Positions 1-8,835 of a DNA stretch of 64,000 nucleotides are shown one piece after another. The notes under the pieces are model-generated. The model searched no databases, was not told the origin of the DNA, and worked only from the letters and a program-made list of their open reading frames with translations. Each line of letters opens with the position of its first letter. Within the stretch, counting starts at the first letter, position 1. The stretch covers positions 62,001-126,000 of the forward strand of contig DATAKL010000059.1 in assembly GCA_036261625.1 (NCBI GenBank), given 5' to 3'. This DNA is from JAAXKN01 sp036261625 (GTDB lineage: Bacteria > Bacteroidota > Ignavibacteria > Ignavibacteriales > SURF-24). A program made the translations under genes and the position numbers.

Positions 1-450
1 TGAATCCATGTAGTTCCTGGCATTTATTTCCGGGCTGGAAGGAGCCTTAGGAGCATTTAAGTTTACCGGAGTCGCCTTAACGAAGTATGCAGGTTCACTT
101 TCTTTTCCCTGTTCGTCCAAAGCCGATACTCTATAGTAATAGGTCGAGTCGTATGAAAGAGAGTCATCCAGAAAATAAGAGTCGGTGGTAAAGAGAATCT
201 TCTTAAGTGAAAGAGAATCATTTACCCCTCTGTAGACATTATACCCCAGGAGGTTCGCCTCCTGGTTAGGTCTCCAGTCTATAAGCACACTTCCGTCATG
301 GGCTGCAACAACCATAAGACCCGAAGGCACAGCAGGCGGAAGGCCTGAGCCGGGCTCAGCTATGCTGGTATCTCTTTTGCATCCGCCAGGAAAGGCCGCG
401 AGGCTTAAGAAAAACAGGCTGACGGCCAGGCTGTTAAATTTCGAAGACAT
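1..450 (-). CDS. Fibronectin type III lipoprotein, C-terminus cut by window edge
   Basis: The 150 codons in the window read without a stop from the ATG at 450. The N-terminus is hydrophobic and ends in FPGGC, a weak lipobox, so lipidation near residue 27 is likely. A proline-rich linker is followed by one Fn3-like domain: IDWRPN, GYNVYRG and YYYRVSALD are typical strand signatures. This suggests an envelope-anchored, surface or periplasmic protein; its ligand is unknown. The start overlaps the end of the upstream metallo-beta-lactamase gene by 17 bases, so the two are probably co-transcribed. The Fn3 domain resembles that of the lipoprotein at 33139, which has a similar layout. The rest of the protein lies outside the window. 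Confidence 0.8.
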   Translation of the reverse strand, partial: MSSKFNSLAVSLFFLSLAAFPGGCKRDTSIAEPGSGLPPAVPSGLMVVAAHDGSVLIDWRPNQEANLLGYNVYRGVNDSLSLKKILFTTDSYFLDDSLSYDSTYYYRVSALDEQGKESEPAYFVKATPVNLNAPKAPSSPEINARNYMDS

Positions 451-1831
451 TTCCTTTTTCCGGAATAGTTATTTTGTTGTAACCTATGGAGCTTAACCTG
501 CCGCAGAATTTTTCCTGCTGGTCGGGGTCACCGTGTACCAGGAAGACGTTCTGAACCCTGTCCTTATCGAACTGGTTAAAGTAACTTAAGAGTTCATTAG
601 AATCGGCATGGGCGCTTAAGGAGTTCATTACCACGACTTCAGCATTAAGCTTGTACTCTTCACCGAAGATTTTTACTACCGGTTCATGTTCAACTATTTT
701 ACGGCCCAGTGTATTTTCTGCAGAATAGCCCACAATTAAAATAATATTATTCTCATTTTCAATGTTATTTGCAAGGTGGTGAAGTATCCTACCGGCTTCA
801 GCCATTCCCGAGCTTGCCATAATCATCAACGGGCCTTCAAGCGAGTTAAGGGCCTTGGAATCCTCTACGTCTTTAATATAGGTAAGCTTATTAAAGCCGA
901 AGGGATCTTTGTTCTGCAGGAGGTACTGTGAAATTTCAAAATCGAAGCACTCGGTGTGAAGGCGGAAAATGTCTGTTGCGTTTACCGACAGCGGGCTGTC
1001 TACATAGATCGGAATTCTTTCTGCCATTCCTTTTTCAAAAATGTTATTAAGCCAGTATAGCATCTCCTGCGTGCGTCCAACGCTGAAGGAGGGCACAATG
1101 ACTTTGGCCTTTCTTTTCACTGCTTTATTTATAACCTCTGCCAGCTTCCTTTCAGTTTCTTCGGCGTTATCGTGAAATCTTCCGCCGTATGTAGACTCTG
1201 AAATAAAGTAATCCGCATCGGGCATCTTTTCGGGATCCCTCAGTATCGGCATATTTGCCCGCCCCAGGTCGCCAGTGTATCCCAGGTTAATTATTCTTCC
1301 TTTTTCATTTATGACCAGAAATGTAAGGGCGGAGCCCAGAATGTGGCCGGCTTCGAAGAAGGTGAGTTTAATTTCAGGAGTCAGATAGAATTCCCTGTGG
1401 TAATTAAGCCCCACGAATCTTTTTACGGTTTCCTCTGCGTCTTCGATTGTGTAGAGCGGAGTGAAGGGATTCTGCCCTTTTTTTCTGCGTTTTTTATTTA
1501 CATATTCAACATCCTTCTGCTGAATGAATGCGCTGTCGCGGAGCATGACGCTGGCCAGGTCGCGTGTTGCAAAGGTGGAGTAAATGTTTCCCTTAAAACC
1601 AGATTTAACCAGGTTGGGCAAGTTGCCCGCGTGGTCGATATGCGCATGGGAGAGTATGACAAAGTCAATTTCCGCGGGGTCAAAGAATTCGAAGTTCTTA
1701 TTTATTTCATAGGCGAGCTTTCTTTTGCCCTGGTACAAGCCGCAGTCCAGAAGAAAAGAAGTTCCGTTAGCTTTTATTAAGTGCATGGAGCCTGTAACCG
1801 TACCGGCAGCCCCGATAAATCTGATCTGCAT
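434..1831 (-). CDS. Beta-CASP metallo-beta-lactamase fold hydrolase (RNase/CPSF-like)
   Basis: This 465-residue protein has the metallo-beta-lactamase zinc motif SHAHIDHAG (H62, H64, D66, H67). Later motifs include AGHILGS, GYTGDLG, a beta-CASP section with VPSFSVGRTQE, and a C-terminal SAHADSNELL segment. This is the arrangement of the bacterial CPSF/YSH1-like exonuclease family, which usually acts on RNA. The length fits that family and there is no signal peptide, so it is probably cytoplasmic. A good promoter lies 30-60 bases upstream and the gene leads a two-gene operon with the Fn3 lipoprotein. The fold and metal site are well supported; the RNA substrate is inferred from the family. Confidence 0.9.
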   Translation of the reverse strand: MQIRFIGAAGTVTGSMHLIKANGTSFLLDCGLYQGKRKLAYEINKNFEFFDPAEIDFVILSHAHIDHAGNLPNLVKSGFKGNIYSTFATRDLASVMLRDSAFIQQKDVEYVNKKRRKKGQNPFTPLYTIEDAEETVKRFVGLNYHREFYLTPEIKLTFFEAGHILGSALTFLVINEKGRIINLGYTGDLGRANMPILRDPEKMPDADYFISESTYGGRFHDNAEETERKLAEVINKAVKRKAKVIVPSFSVGRTQEMLYWLNNIFEKGMAERIPIYVDSPLSVNATDIFRLHTECFDFEISQYLLQNKDPFGFNKLTYIKDVEDSKALNSLEGPLMIMASSGMAEAGRILHHLANNIENENNIILIVGYSAENTLGRKIVEHEPVVKIFGEEYKLNAEVVVMNSLSAHADSNELLSYFNQFDKDRVQNVFLVHGDPDQQEKFCGRLSSIGYNKITIPEKGNVFEI

Positions 1832-1860
1832 AGTTGTCCTGTTTTAAGTTTTAATCTATC

Positions 1861-1892
1861 CAAAGTTAACAAGAGATTCAATGATGAGACAA
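1861..1892 (-). promoter_or_regulatory. Bacteroidota-type promoter for the metallo-beta-lactamase operon
   Basis: Read on the minus strand, TTG (1892-1890) is followed by 21 bases and then TAACTTTG (1868-1861). This is an exact match to the TTG-n19..21-TAnnTTTG pattern known for the Bacteroidota housekeeping sigma factor. Transcription would begin about 20-25 bases before the ATG at 1831. Confidence 0.6.
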
Positions 1893-1995
1893 GTAAAATT
1901 TTACAAGGTTTTAAGGCGGGGCCCATAGAATTTGCATTATTCTTGATTATAAATATATTACCTGAAAGGCGGGTTTTAGAAAAGGATTAGAGCAA

Positions 1996-2994
1996 ATGAG
2001 GAAGAATTTGGAGACAAAAAAAGAGGATGGAATGTTTTCGGGAGGTAAGTTTTTAAGTTTTACGGCAGGGGTAATTCTGGCAATAGCTGCCCTGTATCTT
2101 TTCAGCAGCTTTTCTTTAAGCAATTTAGTTCAGACTAATAAGTCCGGCGGCACTGCGGCTGAAGAGTTTCCGCAGAAGTACCAGATCATCTCACCTTTAC
2201 TGCCTTCAAAGATAGATTTCTGCGGCGAAGGAGCGCCTCTGGGCAATATGTTTGTAAGGGAAAGATTTGAGCGCGAAATAATTGTAAACACATATTATCA
2301 CTCGGCAACCCTTCTTGGCATTAAGAAAGCCAACAGGTGGTTTCCTGTAATTGAACCGATATTAAAGAAAAACGGAATACCGGATGACTTCAAGTACCTG
2401 GTTGTAATTGAAAGCAACTTTGACCAGCTCATATCTCCGGCCGGAGCCGTGGGCTTCTGGCAGTTCACTCAAGGGGCCGCAGAGAAGTACGGCCTCAGGG
2501 TTGATGATGAGGTTGATGAGCGCTATAACGTGGAAAAGTCAACCGAGGCAGCCTGCGAGTATCTTAAATCTGCCTATGCGCAGTTTCACAGCTGGACCCT
2601 GACGGCAGCTTCATACAATATGGGCACCTACGGAATCGCAAAGCAGCAGGAAAGACAGAAGGTTAAAAATTACTATAACCTTCTCTTGGGGGAGGAGACA
2701 GCGCGCTACGTTTCCAGAATACTTGCCGTAAAGGCAATCTTTACAAACCCTGCCCAATACGGCTACCTCATAAAAAAAGAGGACCTTTATCCTCAGCTCC
2801 AGTATGATGAAGTAATGGTCAGTTCCGACATTTCAAACCTTGCGGATTTTTCATTCCAGCACGGAATAAATTACAAGCTGCTTAAGATCTTTAACCCCTG
2901 GTTAAGGGACAATACACTGACTGTAAAAAAAGGGGCGCAGTACGTAATAAAAATTCCGAAAAAAGGGAGTGTTGAAGTAATAAAGGAAGGCTAA
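1996..2994 (+). CDS. Membrane-anchored lytic transglycosylase, SLT/MltD-like
   Basis: This 332-residue protein would cleave peptidoglycan glycan strands. A single N-terminal membrane segment lies near residues 20-40. The transglycosylase domain shows VVIESNFD with the probable catalytic Glu139, then SPAGAVGFWQFT and AASYNMGTYGI, the standard family 1 signatures. After the catalytic domain there is a tail of about 110 residues ending in a LysM-like stretch (LKIFNPWLRDN, GAQYVIKIP), probably a degenerate wall-binding repeat. It stands alone, divergent from the metallo-beta-lactamase operon and 150 bases before the molybdenum enzyme genes. Confidence 0.9.
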   Translation: MRKNLETKKEDGMFSGGKFLSFTAGVILAIAALYLFSSFSLSNLVQTNKSGGTAAEEFPQKYQIISPLLPSKIDFCGEGAPLGNMFVRERFEREIIVNTYYHSATLLGIKKANRWFPVIEPILKKNGIPDDFKYLVVIESNFDQLISPAGAVGFWQFTQGAAEKYGLRVDDEVDERYNVEKSTEAACEYLKSAYAQFHSWTLTAASYNMGTYGIAKQQERQKVKNYYNLLLGEETARYVSRILAVKAIFTNPAQYGYLIKKEDLYPQLQYDEVMVSSDISNLADFSFQHGINYKLLKIFNPWLRDNTLTVKKGAQYVIKIPKKGSVEVIKEG

Positions 2995-3144
2995 GACTTA
3001 AATATAAGTTCTTCAGGGCTCCTTCCATCCTGATTTCTCCTGCAAAGAAATTACAGGCAAATAAATTCTTGAAAGATGTCTGAAGCTTCTGTAATTTAAC
3101 AGGCAGTAATTGACAACCATCTATTTCCAGGGAAAAACAGGTAT

Positions 3145-3777
3145 ATGAGTAAAGATTCAAAAAACGGGGGGATTTCCAGAAGGAAATTCCTTCAGGGGAT
3201 GGGTTCCGGCATAATCGGAACATATGTCTTAACACCCGCAGTTTCGTCTGCCACAGAAAAACTCACGAAGAATGCTGAAAAGCTCAGGCTTACCATGCCG
3301 CTTACGATGAAGGTAAACGGAAAACAGGTCCATATCCAGGTCGAGCCCAGGACGACGCTGGCTGAAGTGCTGCGTGAGCAGCTGGGACTTACAGGGACCA
3401 AGGTGGTATGTAATAACGGCGAGTGCGGCGGATGTACAGTCCTTATGGATCAGAAGGCTGTCTATTCGTGCCACATTCTGGCCCTTGATTGCTCAGGAAA
3501 AGAAATTACGACCATAGAAGGCCTTATGAAGGCAGATAAGCTTAATCCTGTTCAGGAGGCTTTTATTGAGCATGACGGCCTCCAGTGCGGCTTCTGCACG
3601 CCGGGACAGATCATGGCAGCAGAGGCATTGCTCTTAAAGAACTCCAGGCCCACAAGGGATGAGGTCCTGGAAGGCATGTCGGGCAACATCTGCCGCTGCG
3701 CAGCATACCCGAACATAATTGAGTCTGTGCTTTCGGCAGCCGACAAGCTCAGGAATGAAAGCAGCAGCATGAAATAA
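3145..3777 (+). CDS. Tat-exported [2Fe-2S] subunit of a molybdenum hydroxylase (PaoA/CoxS-like)
   Basis: This is the small electron-transfer subunit of a xanthine oxidase family enzyme. Residues 11-16 read SRRKFL, a twin-arginine signal followed by a hydrophobic stretch, so the folded complex is probably exported to the periplasm. The plant-type ferredoxin cluster is bound by C89, C94, C97 and C109 (CNNGECGGC). The second cluster uses C148, C151, C183 and C185 (CGFC, CRC). It is followed by the molybdopterin and FAD subunits. The Tat signal and gene order small-large-FAD set it apart from cytoplasmic xanthine dehydrogenases; E. coli PaoA is the closest well-known parallel, although the order there is A-B-C. 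Confidence 0.93.
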   Translation: MSKDSKNGGISRRKFLQGMGSGIIGTYVLTPAVSSATEKLTKNAEKLRLTMPLTMKVNGKQVHIQVEPRTTLAEVLREQLGLTGTKVVCNNGECGGCTVLMDQKAVYSCHILALDCSGKEITTIEGLMKADKLNPVQEAFIEHDGLQCGFCTPGQIMAAEALLLKNSRPTRDEVLEGMSGNICRCAAYPNIIESVLSAADKLRNESSSMK

Positions 3778-3844
3778 ATTCCAATAAGGGATAGTATTTA
3801 GAAATTTAACATAAACGTTTGATTTCCCCAAGGAGGAGCAGAGG

Positions 3845-6145
3845 ATGTCTCGCAAAATTGTAAAGAGCAGATACTTTGGAGATGAGGGTTTAATTGAAAC
3901 CGTTTCAGAAGTGCCAGCTGAAAAACATAAAGCCTGGGGACCTGATGCTGAATTAAAAGTAGTGGGTAAGCCTGTTTCACGTCTGGACGGCTACGAAAAG
4001 GTAACGGGAAAGGCAGTCTTCACCTTTGATGTCGATTTGCCAAGAATGACATATGCCAGGATACTTCGTTCAGCAGTGCCCCATGCAAAAATAAAAAATA
4101 TAGATACCTCGGAAGCAGAGGATCTGCCGGGAGTACTTAAAGTACTTACCTATAAGAACTGTCCAAAAATTCCCTGGCACTGGAACACCACAGTGCTCTT
4201 TGATGAAAGAGTAAGATACCAGGGCGATGAAGTGGCCTGTGTGGCTGCAGAGTCAGAAGCAGTTGCAGAAGAGGCCTTAAGGCTCATCCGCGTGGATTAT
4301 GAAGTGCTCCCCTTTGTAACTGACCCCGCGGAAGCCATGAAAAGTTCTTCCGCAAAGGTTCACGACTGGGGAAACATCATTGACGAAGGGCCTGCAGTTT
4401 ACTTTAGAGGTGATGTGGAAAAAGGCTTCGGGGAATCTGATCTAACCTTTGAAGATACATACTCCACGCAGGTTGTAGTGCACAATCCTACTGAACCTCA
4501 CTGCAGCGTGGCTTCGTGGGAAGGGGATAAGCTTACAGTCTGGGATTCCACACAGGCTCTTTTCGGCGTAAGGGATGCAATTGCAAAAAGCCTTTCCATG
4601 CCCTCAAGCAAGGTGCGCGTAATAAAAAAATATATGGGAGGCGGTTTCGGAGGCAAGCTTGAAGCGGGCAAATATTCTGTCATTGCAGCACTCATATCCA
4701 AAGAGATCGGACGCCCGGTAAGAATTACGATGGACAGAAAAGAGATGAACCTTTCTGTAGGCAACAGGCCCGATTCGGTTCAGAGGCTGAAGGCAGGTGC
4801 AAAAAAAGACGGAACACTTCTGGCTCTGAGCCAGTATTCCTATGGCAACGTAGGGGCGTACCCCAATGGCGCCGACTGCGGCACTCCCTTAAGGAGCCTC
4901 TACAAATGCCCGAACGTCAGGACCGAGGAATACAGTGTTCTTACAAATCTTGGGCGCTCGAGAGCCTACCGCGCTCCGGGACACGTACAGGGAACCTTTG
5001 CCTTTGAGTCGCTAATAGACGACCTGGCATACAAACTGGGAATGGATCCTCTGGAATTAAGAAAGAAAAACTTTACCGAAGTTGACCCTATATCCGGGAG
5101 GCCTTACACAAGCAAGCGCATTCTTGAGGCCTACGAACAGGGTTCAAAAGCAATAGGATGGCTTGAGAAAAGAAAACCCACAGGCTCCGAGCAGGGACGA
5201 TTCAGGCGCGGGATAGGAATGGCCTCTCAGATCTGGTGGGGAGGGGGCGGACCTCCGGCATACTGCACCATAAAACTCAATCAGGACGGCAGCGCCCACG
5301 TGCTTGCCGGCACGCAGGACCTGGGGACAGGAACCTATACATTCCTGGCGCAGATTGCCTCTGAAGTGCTGGAAATACCGATTGATAAAATAGAGGTCAC
5401 AATCGGCGACACAGAAACATGCCCCTATTGCGGCTTAAGCGGCGGAAGCCTTACGGCACCGAGCGTTTCACCGGCTGCGCGTGATGCGGCTGAACAGATG
5501 AAAAGCAAACTCCTCTCCGCCGGCGCGGCGCTTCTTGAGACCCCGGAGAGCAACCTGAAATATTCTTCAGGCAGGATCTCGAGGCTTGATGAGCCCGATA
5601 AAGCGCTTTCAATCAGTGAAGTCATAGGCAAGCTTCACGAGAAGGTGCTTGTTACCACGGGCGCCAGGGAGGCAAATCCTGAAGGCTATGAAATAAATTC
5701 CTTCGGAGCCCAGTTTGCCGAAGTGGAAGTGGATACAGAAACCGGTCGTGTGCGTGTCCTTAAGATCGTGGCGGCGCACGACATAGGGCGCGTCCTCAAC
5801 TACAAAACGCTTCTTAATCAGTTCCACGGGGGGATCATTCAGGGCGCCTCCTATGCGCTTCTGGAAGAAAGAGTTGTGGATGAATATACGGGCAAGGTCC
5901 TTACAACAAATATTCATGACTACAAACTGCCTACTGTTAAGGATACCCCGGAAATTGAGCTCATTATTGTAAGCGACAGCGACCCCTTAATAAGCAATAC
6001 CGGCGTAAAGGGAATCGGGGAGCCGGCAATTATTCCGACTGCAGGTGCAATTGCAAATGCAGTTTATAACGCCCTGGGCGTCAGAATAAAAAGCCTGCCT
6101 ATTACTCCCGACAAGGTGCTCATGGCTCTAAGTGAAAAAATTTAA
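3845..6145 (+). CDS. Molybdopterin-binding catalytic subunit of an aldehyde oxidoreductase-like enzyme
   Basis: This 766-residue protein is the catalytic subunit that would hydroxylate an aldehyde or N-heterocycle at a molybdenum-cytosine or molybdopterin centre. Visible family motifs are GGGFGGK near residues 265-271, SRAYRAPGHVQG, GTQDLGTGTYT and GVKGIGEPAIIPTAGAI close to the C-terminus, where the Glu serves as catalytic base. The CO dehydrogenase loop AYRCSFR is absent, so this is not a carbon monoxide dehydrogenase. It has no signal peptide and should be exported with the Tat-tagged small subunit. A strong AGGAGGAG lies just before the ATG. The substrate cannot be read from sequence. Confidence 0.92.
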   Translation: MSRKIVKSRYFGDEGLIETVSEVPAEKHKAWGPDAELKVVGKPVSRLDGYEKVTGKAVFTFDVDLPRMTYARILRSAVPHAKIKNIDTSEAEDLPGVLKVLTYKNCPKIPWHWNTTVLFDERVRYQGDEVACVAAESEAVAEEALRLIRVDYEVLPFVTDPAEAMKSSSAKVHDWGNIIDEGPAVYFRGDVEKGFGESDLTFEDTYSTQVVVHNPTEPHCSVASWEGDKLTVWDSTQALFGVRDAIAKSLSMPSSKVRVIKKYMGGGFGGKLEAGKYSVIAALISKEIGRPVRITMDRKEMNLSVGNRPDSVQRLKAGAKKDGTLLALSQYSYGNVGAYPNGADCGTPLRSLYKCPNVRTEEYSVLTNLGRSRAYRAPGHVQGTFAFESLIDDLAYKLGMDPLELRKKNFTEVDPISGRPYTSKRILEAYEQGSKAIGWLEKRKPTGSEQGRFRRGIGMASQIWWGGGGPPAYCTIKLNQDGSAHVLAGTQDLGTGTYTFLAQIASEVLEIPIDKIEVTIGDTETCPYCGLSGGSLTAPSVSPAARDAAEQMKSKLLSAGAALLETPESNLKYSSGRISRLDEPDKALSISEVIGKLHEKVLVTTGAREANPEGYEINSFGAQFAEVEVDTETGRVRVLKIVAAHDIGRVLNYKTLLNQFHGGIIQGASYALLEERVVDEYTGKVLTTNIHDYKLPTVKDTPEIELIIVSDSDPLISNTGVKGIGEPAIIPTAGAIANAVYNALGVRIKSLPITPDKVLMALSEKI

Positions 6146-6154
6146 GCGGAGTTA

Positions 6155-7135
6155 ATGATGAAAAATTTCAACTATATACAGCCCAAAGCTCTTAAGGAGG
6201 CCTCTGACATACTAAAGAAGAAGCCAGGGGAGGCTGTTCTTTATGCCGGGGGCACCGATGTATTGGGTCTTATGAAGTCAGGCATATTGACCCCGGAAGA
6301 GGTTGTAAACCTGAAGAGCGTTCCGGATTTGAAATATATCAGACATACACAGGGTAAAGGGCTACAGATCGGGGCACTGACAGAAATTTCTGAGATTACG
6401 GAAAGCACTCTTATTTCTGAAAAGTACGCTATCTTAAAGCAGGCGGCCCGTGAAGTAGCCTCGCCTCAGCTGAGGAACATGGCTACCCTTGGCGGTAACC
6501 TTTGCCAGCGCCCAAGGTGCTGGTACTTCAGGGAGGATTTCAACTGCCTTAGAAAAGGCGGCGATATGTGCTACGCCTTTGAAGGGCAGAACAAATATCA
6601 CTGCGTAACGGGCGGCGGACCGTGCTTTATTGTGCACCCCTCCGACATGGCTGTGGCTCTCCTGGCTCTGGATGCCAGACTCACCATCTACGGCGGCAAA
6701 AAATTTAAGACTGTTCCGCTGAAGGACTTTTTTGTTCTTCCTGAAGATGACTACCGGCGCGAGAATATTCTAAAGCCCGGGGAAATTGTAACCGAAATCC
6801 TGATCCCGGAGCTTCCTGAAGGCACAAAAAGCGGCTTTGTAAAGTTCAAAGAGCGCGGCGTGTGGGATTTTGCAGTTGTAAGTGTGGGAGCAGTAATAAG
6901 AAAAGATGGTGATAAAGTCTCCCATGGGAAGCTCTCCTTTGGAGGCGTTGCTCCGATACCATGGATGGAGGAAGAGCTTAATAAAAAACTTCAGGACCTG
7001 GCTCTAAATGAGGAATCATTTACACAGCTTGCCCAGGGGATCTTAAAGAAAGCCGAAGTGCTCTCCAAAAACGCCTACAAAATTCCTCTTCTAAGGAATA
7101 TTACAAAAAGGATACTGCTGGAATTAACAGCTTAG
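6155..7135 (+). CDS. FAD-binding subunit with extra cysteine cluster (PaoB-like)
   Basis: This 326-residue protein is the medium subunit of the molybdenum hydroxylase. AGGTDVLG near residue 31 and ATLGGNL near 110 are the FAD-binding signatures. Between 117 and 157 there are six cysteines (C117, C122, C131, C139, C150, C157) in a CWYFR...C...C...C insertion. A similar insertion in E. coli PaoB and 4-hydroxybenzoyl-CoA reductase holds an additional [4Fe-4S] cluster, which is inferred here too. The gene begins nine bases after the catalytic subunit; the second ATG at 6158 is slightly better spaced from the CGGAG. A GC-rich terminator follows. Confidence 0.92.
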   Translation: MMKNFNYIQPKALKEASDILKKKPGEAVLYAGGTDVLGLMKSGILTPEEVVNLKSVPDLKYIRHTQGKGLQIGALTEISEITESTLISEKYAILKQAAREVASPQLRNMATLGGNLCQRPRCWYFREDFNCLRKGGDMCYAFEGQNKYHCVTGGGPCFIVHPSDMAVALLALDARLTIYGGKKFKTVPLKDFFVLPEDDYRRENILKPGEIVTEILIPELPEGTKSGFVKFKERGVWDFAVVSVGAVIRKDGDKVSHGKLSFGGVAPIPWMEEELNKKLQDLALNEESFTQLAQGILKKAEVLSKNAYKIPLLRNITKRILLELTA

Positions 7136-7176
7136 TTGATCTTTGGACTGGTGATTTTCAGTGCAGGTAATTTAAG

Positions 7177-7208
7177 GCGGGACCAGAAGAGTAGTCCCGC
7201 TTTCTTTT
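7177..7208 (+). terminator. Intrinsic terminator after the molybdenum hydroxylase operon
   Basis: GCGGGAC (7177-7183) pairs perfectly with GTCCCGC (7194-7200) across a 10-base loop, and a T-rich tract (TTTCTTTT) follows directly. Confidence 0.75.
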
Positions 7209-7264
7209 CATATATGCATCCAGCCAAATCTGTAGTTTGCCTTTTCTATAGCGCTTCACAAAAA

Positions 7265-7298
7265 TTTGACGTAAATTAGTCTATTAAATTTATTTTTT
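7265..7298 (+). promoter_or_regulatory. Candidate promoter for tgt-yajC-ribBA
   Basis: TTTGAC at 7265-7270 is followed about 22 bases later by TATTTTTT (7291-7298), one base from TAnnTTTG and with spacing one base longer than usual. It lies 32 bases before the tgt start and downstream of a terminator, so a promoter is expected here. Confidence 0.4.
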
Positions 7299-7329
7299 AC
7301 AAGTAAAAAGCTTACAGACTAGCTAAATT

Positions 7330-8484
7330 TTGATCGATTTTAGAGTTTTACATAAAGACAGCAAATCAAAGGCGCGGGCAGGATACTTCGAGACAGGGCA
7401 CGGAAGGGTGGAAACACCGATCTTTATGCCCGTAGGCACACAGGGGACAGTCAAGGCGGTAAACCAGAATCTCCTGGAAGAGGATGTAAAGGCCCAGATA
7501 ATCCTTGGCAACACGTACCACCTTTACTTAAGACCCGGAACTGAAATTCTCGAAAAAGCAGGCGGCCTGCACCGCTTTATGAACTGGAAGAAGCCTATTT
7601 TAACAGACAGCGGTGGTTTTCAGGTATACAGCCTTTCGGACCTGAGAAAAATGAGGCAGGACGGCGTGGAATTCAGGAGCCACCTGGACGGTTCGAAGCA
7701 TTTTTTTACTCCCGAAAAGGTGATCGGGATTGAAAGAAGCATAGGTTCAGATATAATGATGCCTTTGGATGAATGTACGCCTTTCCCGTGCGATTATGAA
7801 TACGCAAAGAAATCCAAAGAACTCACGTCCTGCTGGGCGGCGCTTAATAAAGAGGCCTTTGAAAAAACTGTTCCCTTCTATGGTCACGAGCAGTTCCTCT
7901 TCGGTATCATCCAGGGGAGTGTTTATAAGGATTTAAGAGAGTCTTCATCTGAAAACCTTAAGAAAATAGGTTTTGACGGTTATGCCATTGGCGGCCTTGC
8001 CGTGGGAGAGCCAACCAAGACCATGTACGATATGGTGGATTTTACAACGGACTGCATGCCCGATGACCGCCCGAGATATCTTATGGGCGTGGGGCGTCCG
8101 GAAAATATTCTTGAAGGCGTTGCGCGAGGAGTGGACATGTTTGACTGCGTTATGCCTACGCGCAATGCCAGGAACGCATATCTCTTTACGTGGAACGGAA
8201 TCCTCTCTATGAGGAATGCATCTTACAGGGATGATTTTCAGCCTCCGGATAGTAACTGCAGCTGCTATACGTGCCGGAACTATACGAGGGCTTACCTCAG
8301 GCACCTGTTTGTTGCAAGGGAAATTCTTGCCCTGGAACTGGCATCAGTTCACAACCTCCATTTCTATCTTGAGCTTGTGAAGGCGGCCAGGGAAAAGATA
8401 ATTGAAGGGAGTTTTACTCAGTGGAAAAGTAAGGTAATTGGTAAACTATCATTAAACATCAACAACTCAATTAAGGAGGAATAA
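7330..8484 (+). CDS. tgt: tRNA-guanine transglycosylase
   Basis: Exchanges guanine-34 for preQ1 in tRNAs with GUN anticodons, a step in queuosine synthesis. The protein is 384 residues. It carries TDSGGFQV, the catalytic region VDMFDCVMPTRNAR, and the zinc site CSCYTC followed by a downstream histidine. The start is TTG at 7330, because the codon two before it is a stop (TAA at 7324) and the protein then begins four residues before the first conserved strand, as the family does. There is no ATG and no clear Shine-Dalgarno; ATT at 7327 is the only other upstream option. The stop abuts the yajC start, as in many bacteria where tgt and yajC are neighbours. Confidence 0.96.
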   Translation: MIDFRVLHKDSKSKARAGYFETGHGRVETPIFMPVGTQGTVKAVNQNLLEEDVKAQIILGNTYHLYLRPGTEILEKAGGLHRFMNWKKPILTDSGGFQVYSLSDLRKMRQDGVEFRSHLDGSKHFFTPEKVIGIERSIGSDIMMPLDECTPFPCDYEYAKKSKELTSCWAALNKEAFEKTVPFYGHEQFLFGIIQGSVYKDLRESSSENLKKIGFDGYAIGGLAVGEPTKTMYDMVDFTTDCMPDDRPRYLMGVGRPENILEGVARGVDMFDCVMPTRNARNAYLFTWNGILSMRNASYRDDFQPPDSNCSCYTCRNYTRAYLRHLFVAREILALELASVHNLHFYLELVKAAREKIIEGSFTQWKSKVIGKLSLNINNSIKEE

Positions 8485-8790
8485 GTGAATTTATTAATAG
8501 CAATGGCTCCTCAGGGTGCCCAGGGCGGCGGCGGAAGCATGATTTCAACACTTATCATGTTCGGTGCTATATTTGCAATTTTCTATTTCATGATCATCAG
8601 ACCGCAGCAGAAAAGGGCTAAGGAACGCGAACAGCTTCTGGCTAATCTTCAGAAGGGCGATAAAATTGTTACCTCGGGCGGTATCCATGGCACAATTGAA
8701 GCCCTGGAGGAAAAGACCTGTCTGGTAAAGATCAGCGATAACGTGAAAATTAAGATTGAACGTTCTGCAATTGCTACTATATTAAAATAA
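8485..8790 (+). CDS. yajC: Sec translocon accessory protein YajC
   Basis: A 101-residue protein with one N-terminal membrane helix (residues 19-37), the signature FYFMIIRPQQKR, and a C-terminal small beta domain with GDKIVTSGGIHG. YajC associates with SecDF and SecYEG in the inner membrane. Translation starts at GTG directly after the tgt stop codon, with AAGGAGGA at 8473-8480 inside the end of tgt. The two genes are thus translationally linked. secD and secF, often next in line, are not here; ribBA follows 45 bases later. Confidence 0.95.
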   Translation: MNLLIAMAPQGAQGGGGSMISTLIMFGAIFAIFYFMIIRPQQKRAKEREQLLANLQKGDKIVTSGGIHGTIEALEEKTCLVKISDNVKIKIERSAIATILK

Positions 8791-8835
8791 TTTGGACGTT
8801 TTTAGAAACGGCAAATTTAGAGAAAAGGAAATAAA

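Noticed and set aside
3145..7135. Aerobic carbon monoxide dehydrogenase (CoxSML)
   Set aside because: The large subunit lacks the AYRCSFR loop, the small one has a Tat signal, and the FAD subunit has the extra cysteine insertion of PaoB-like enzymes.
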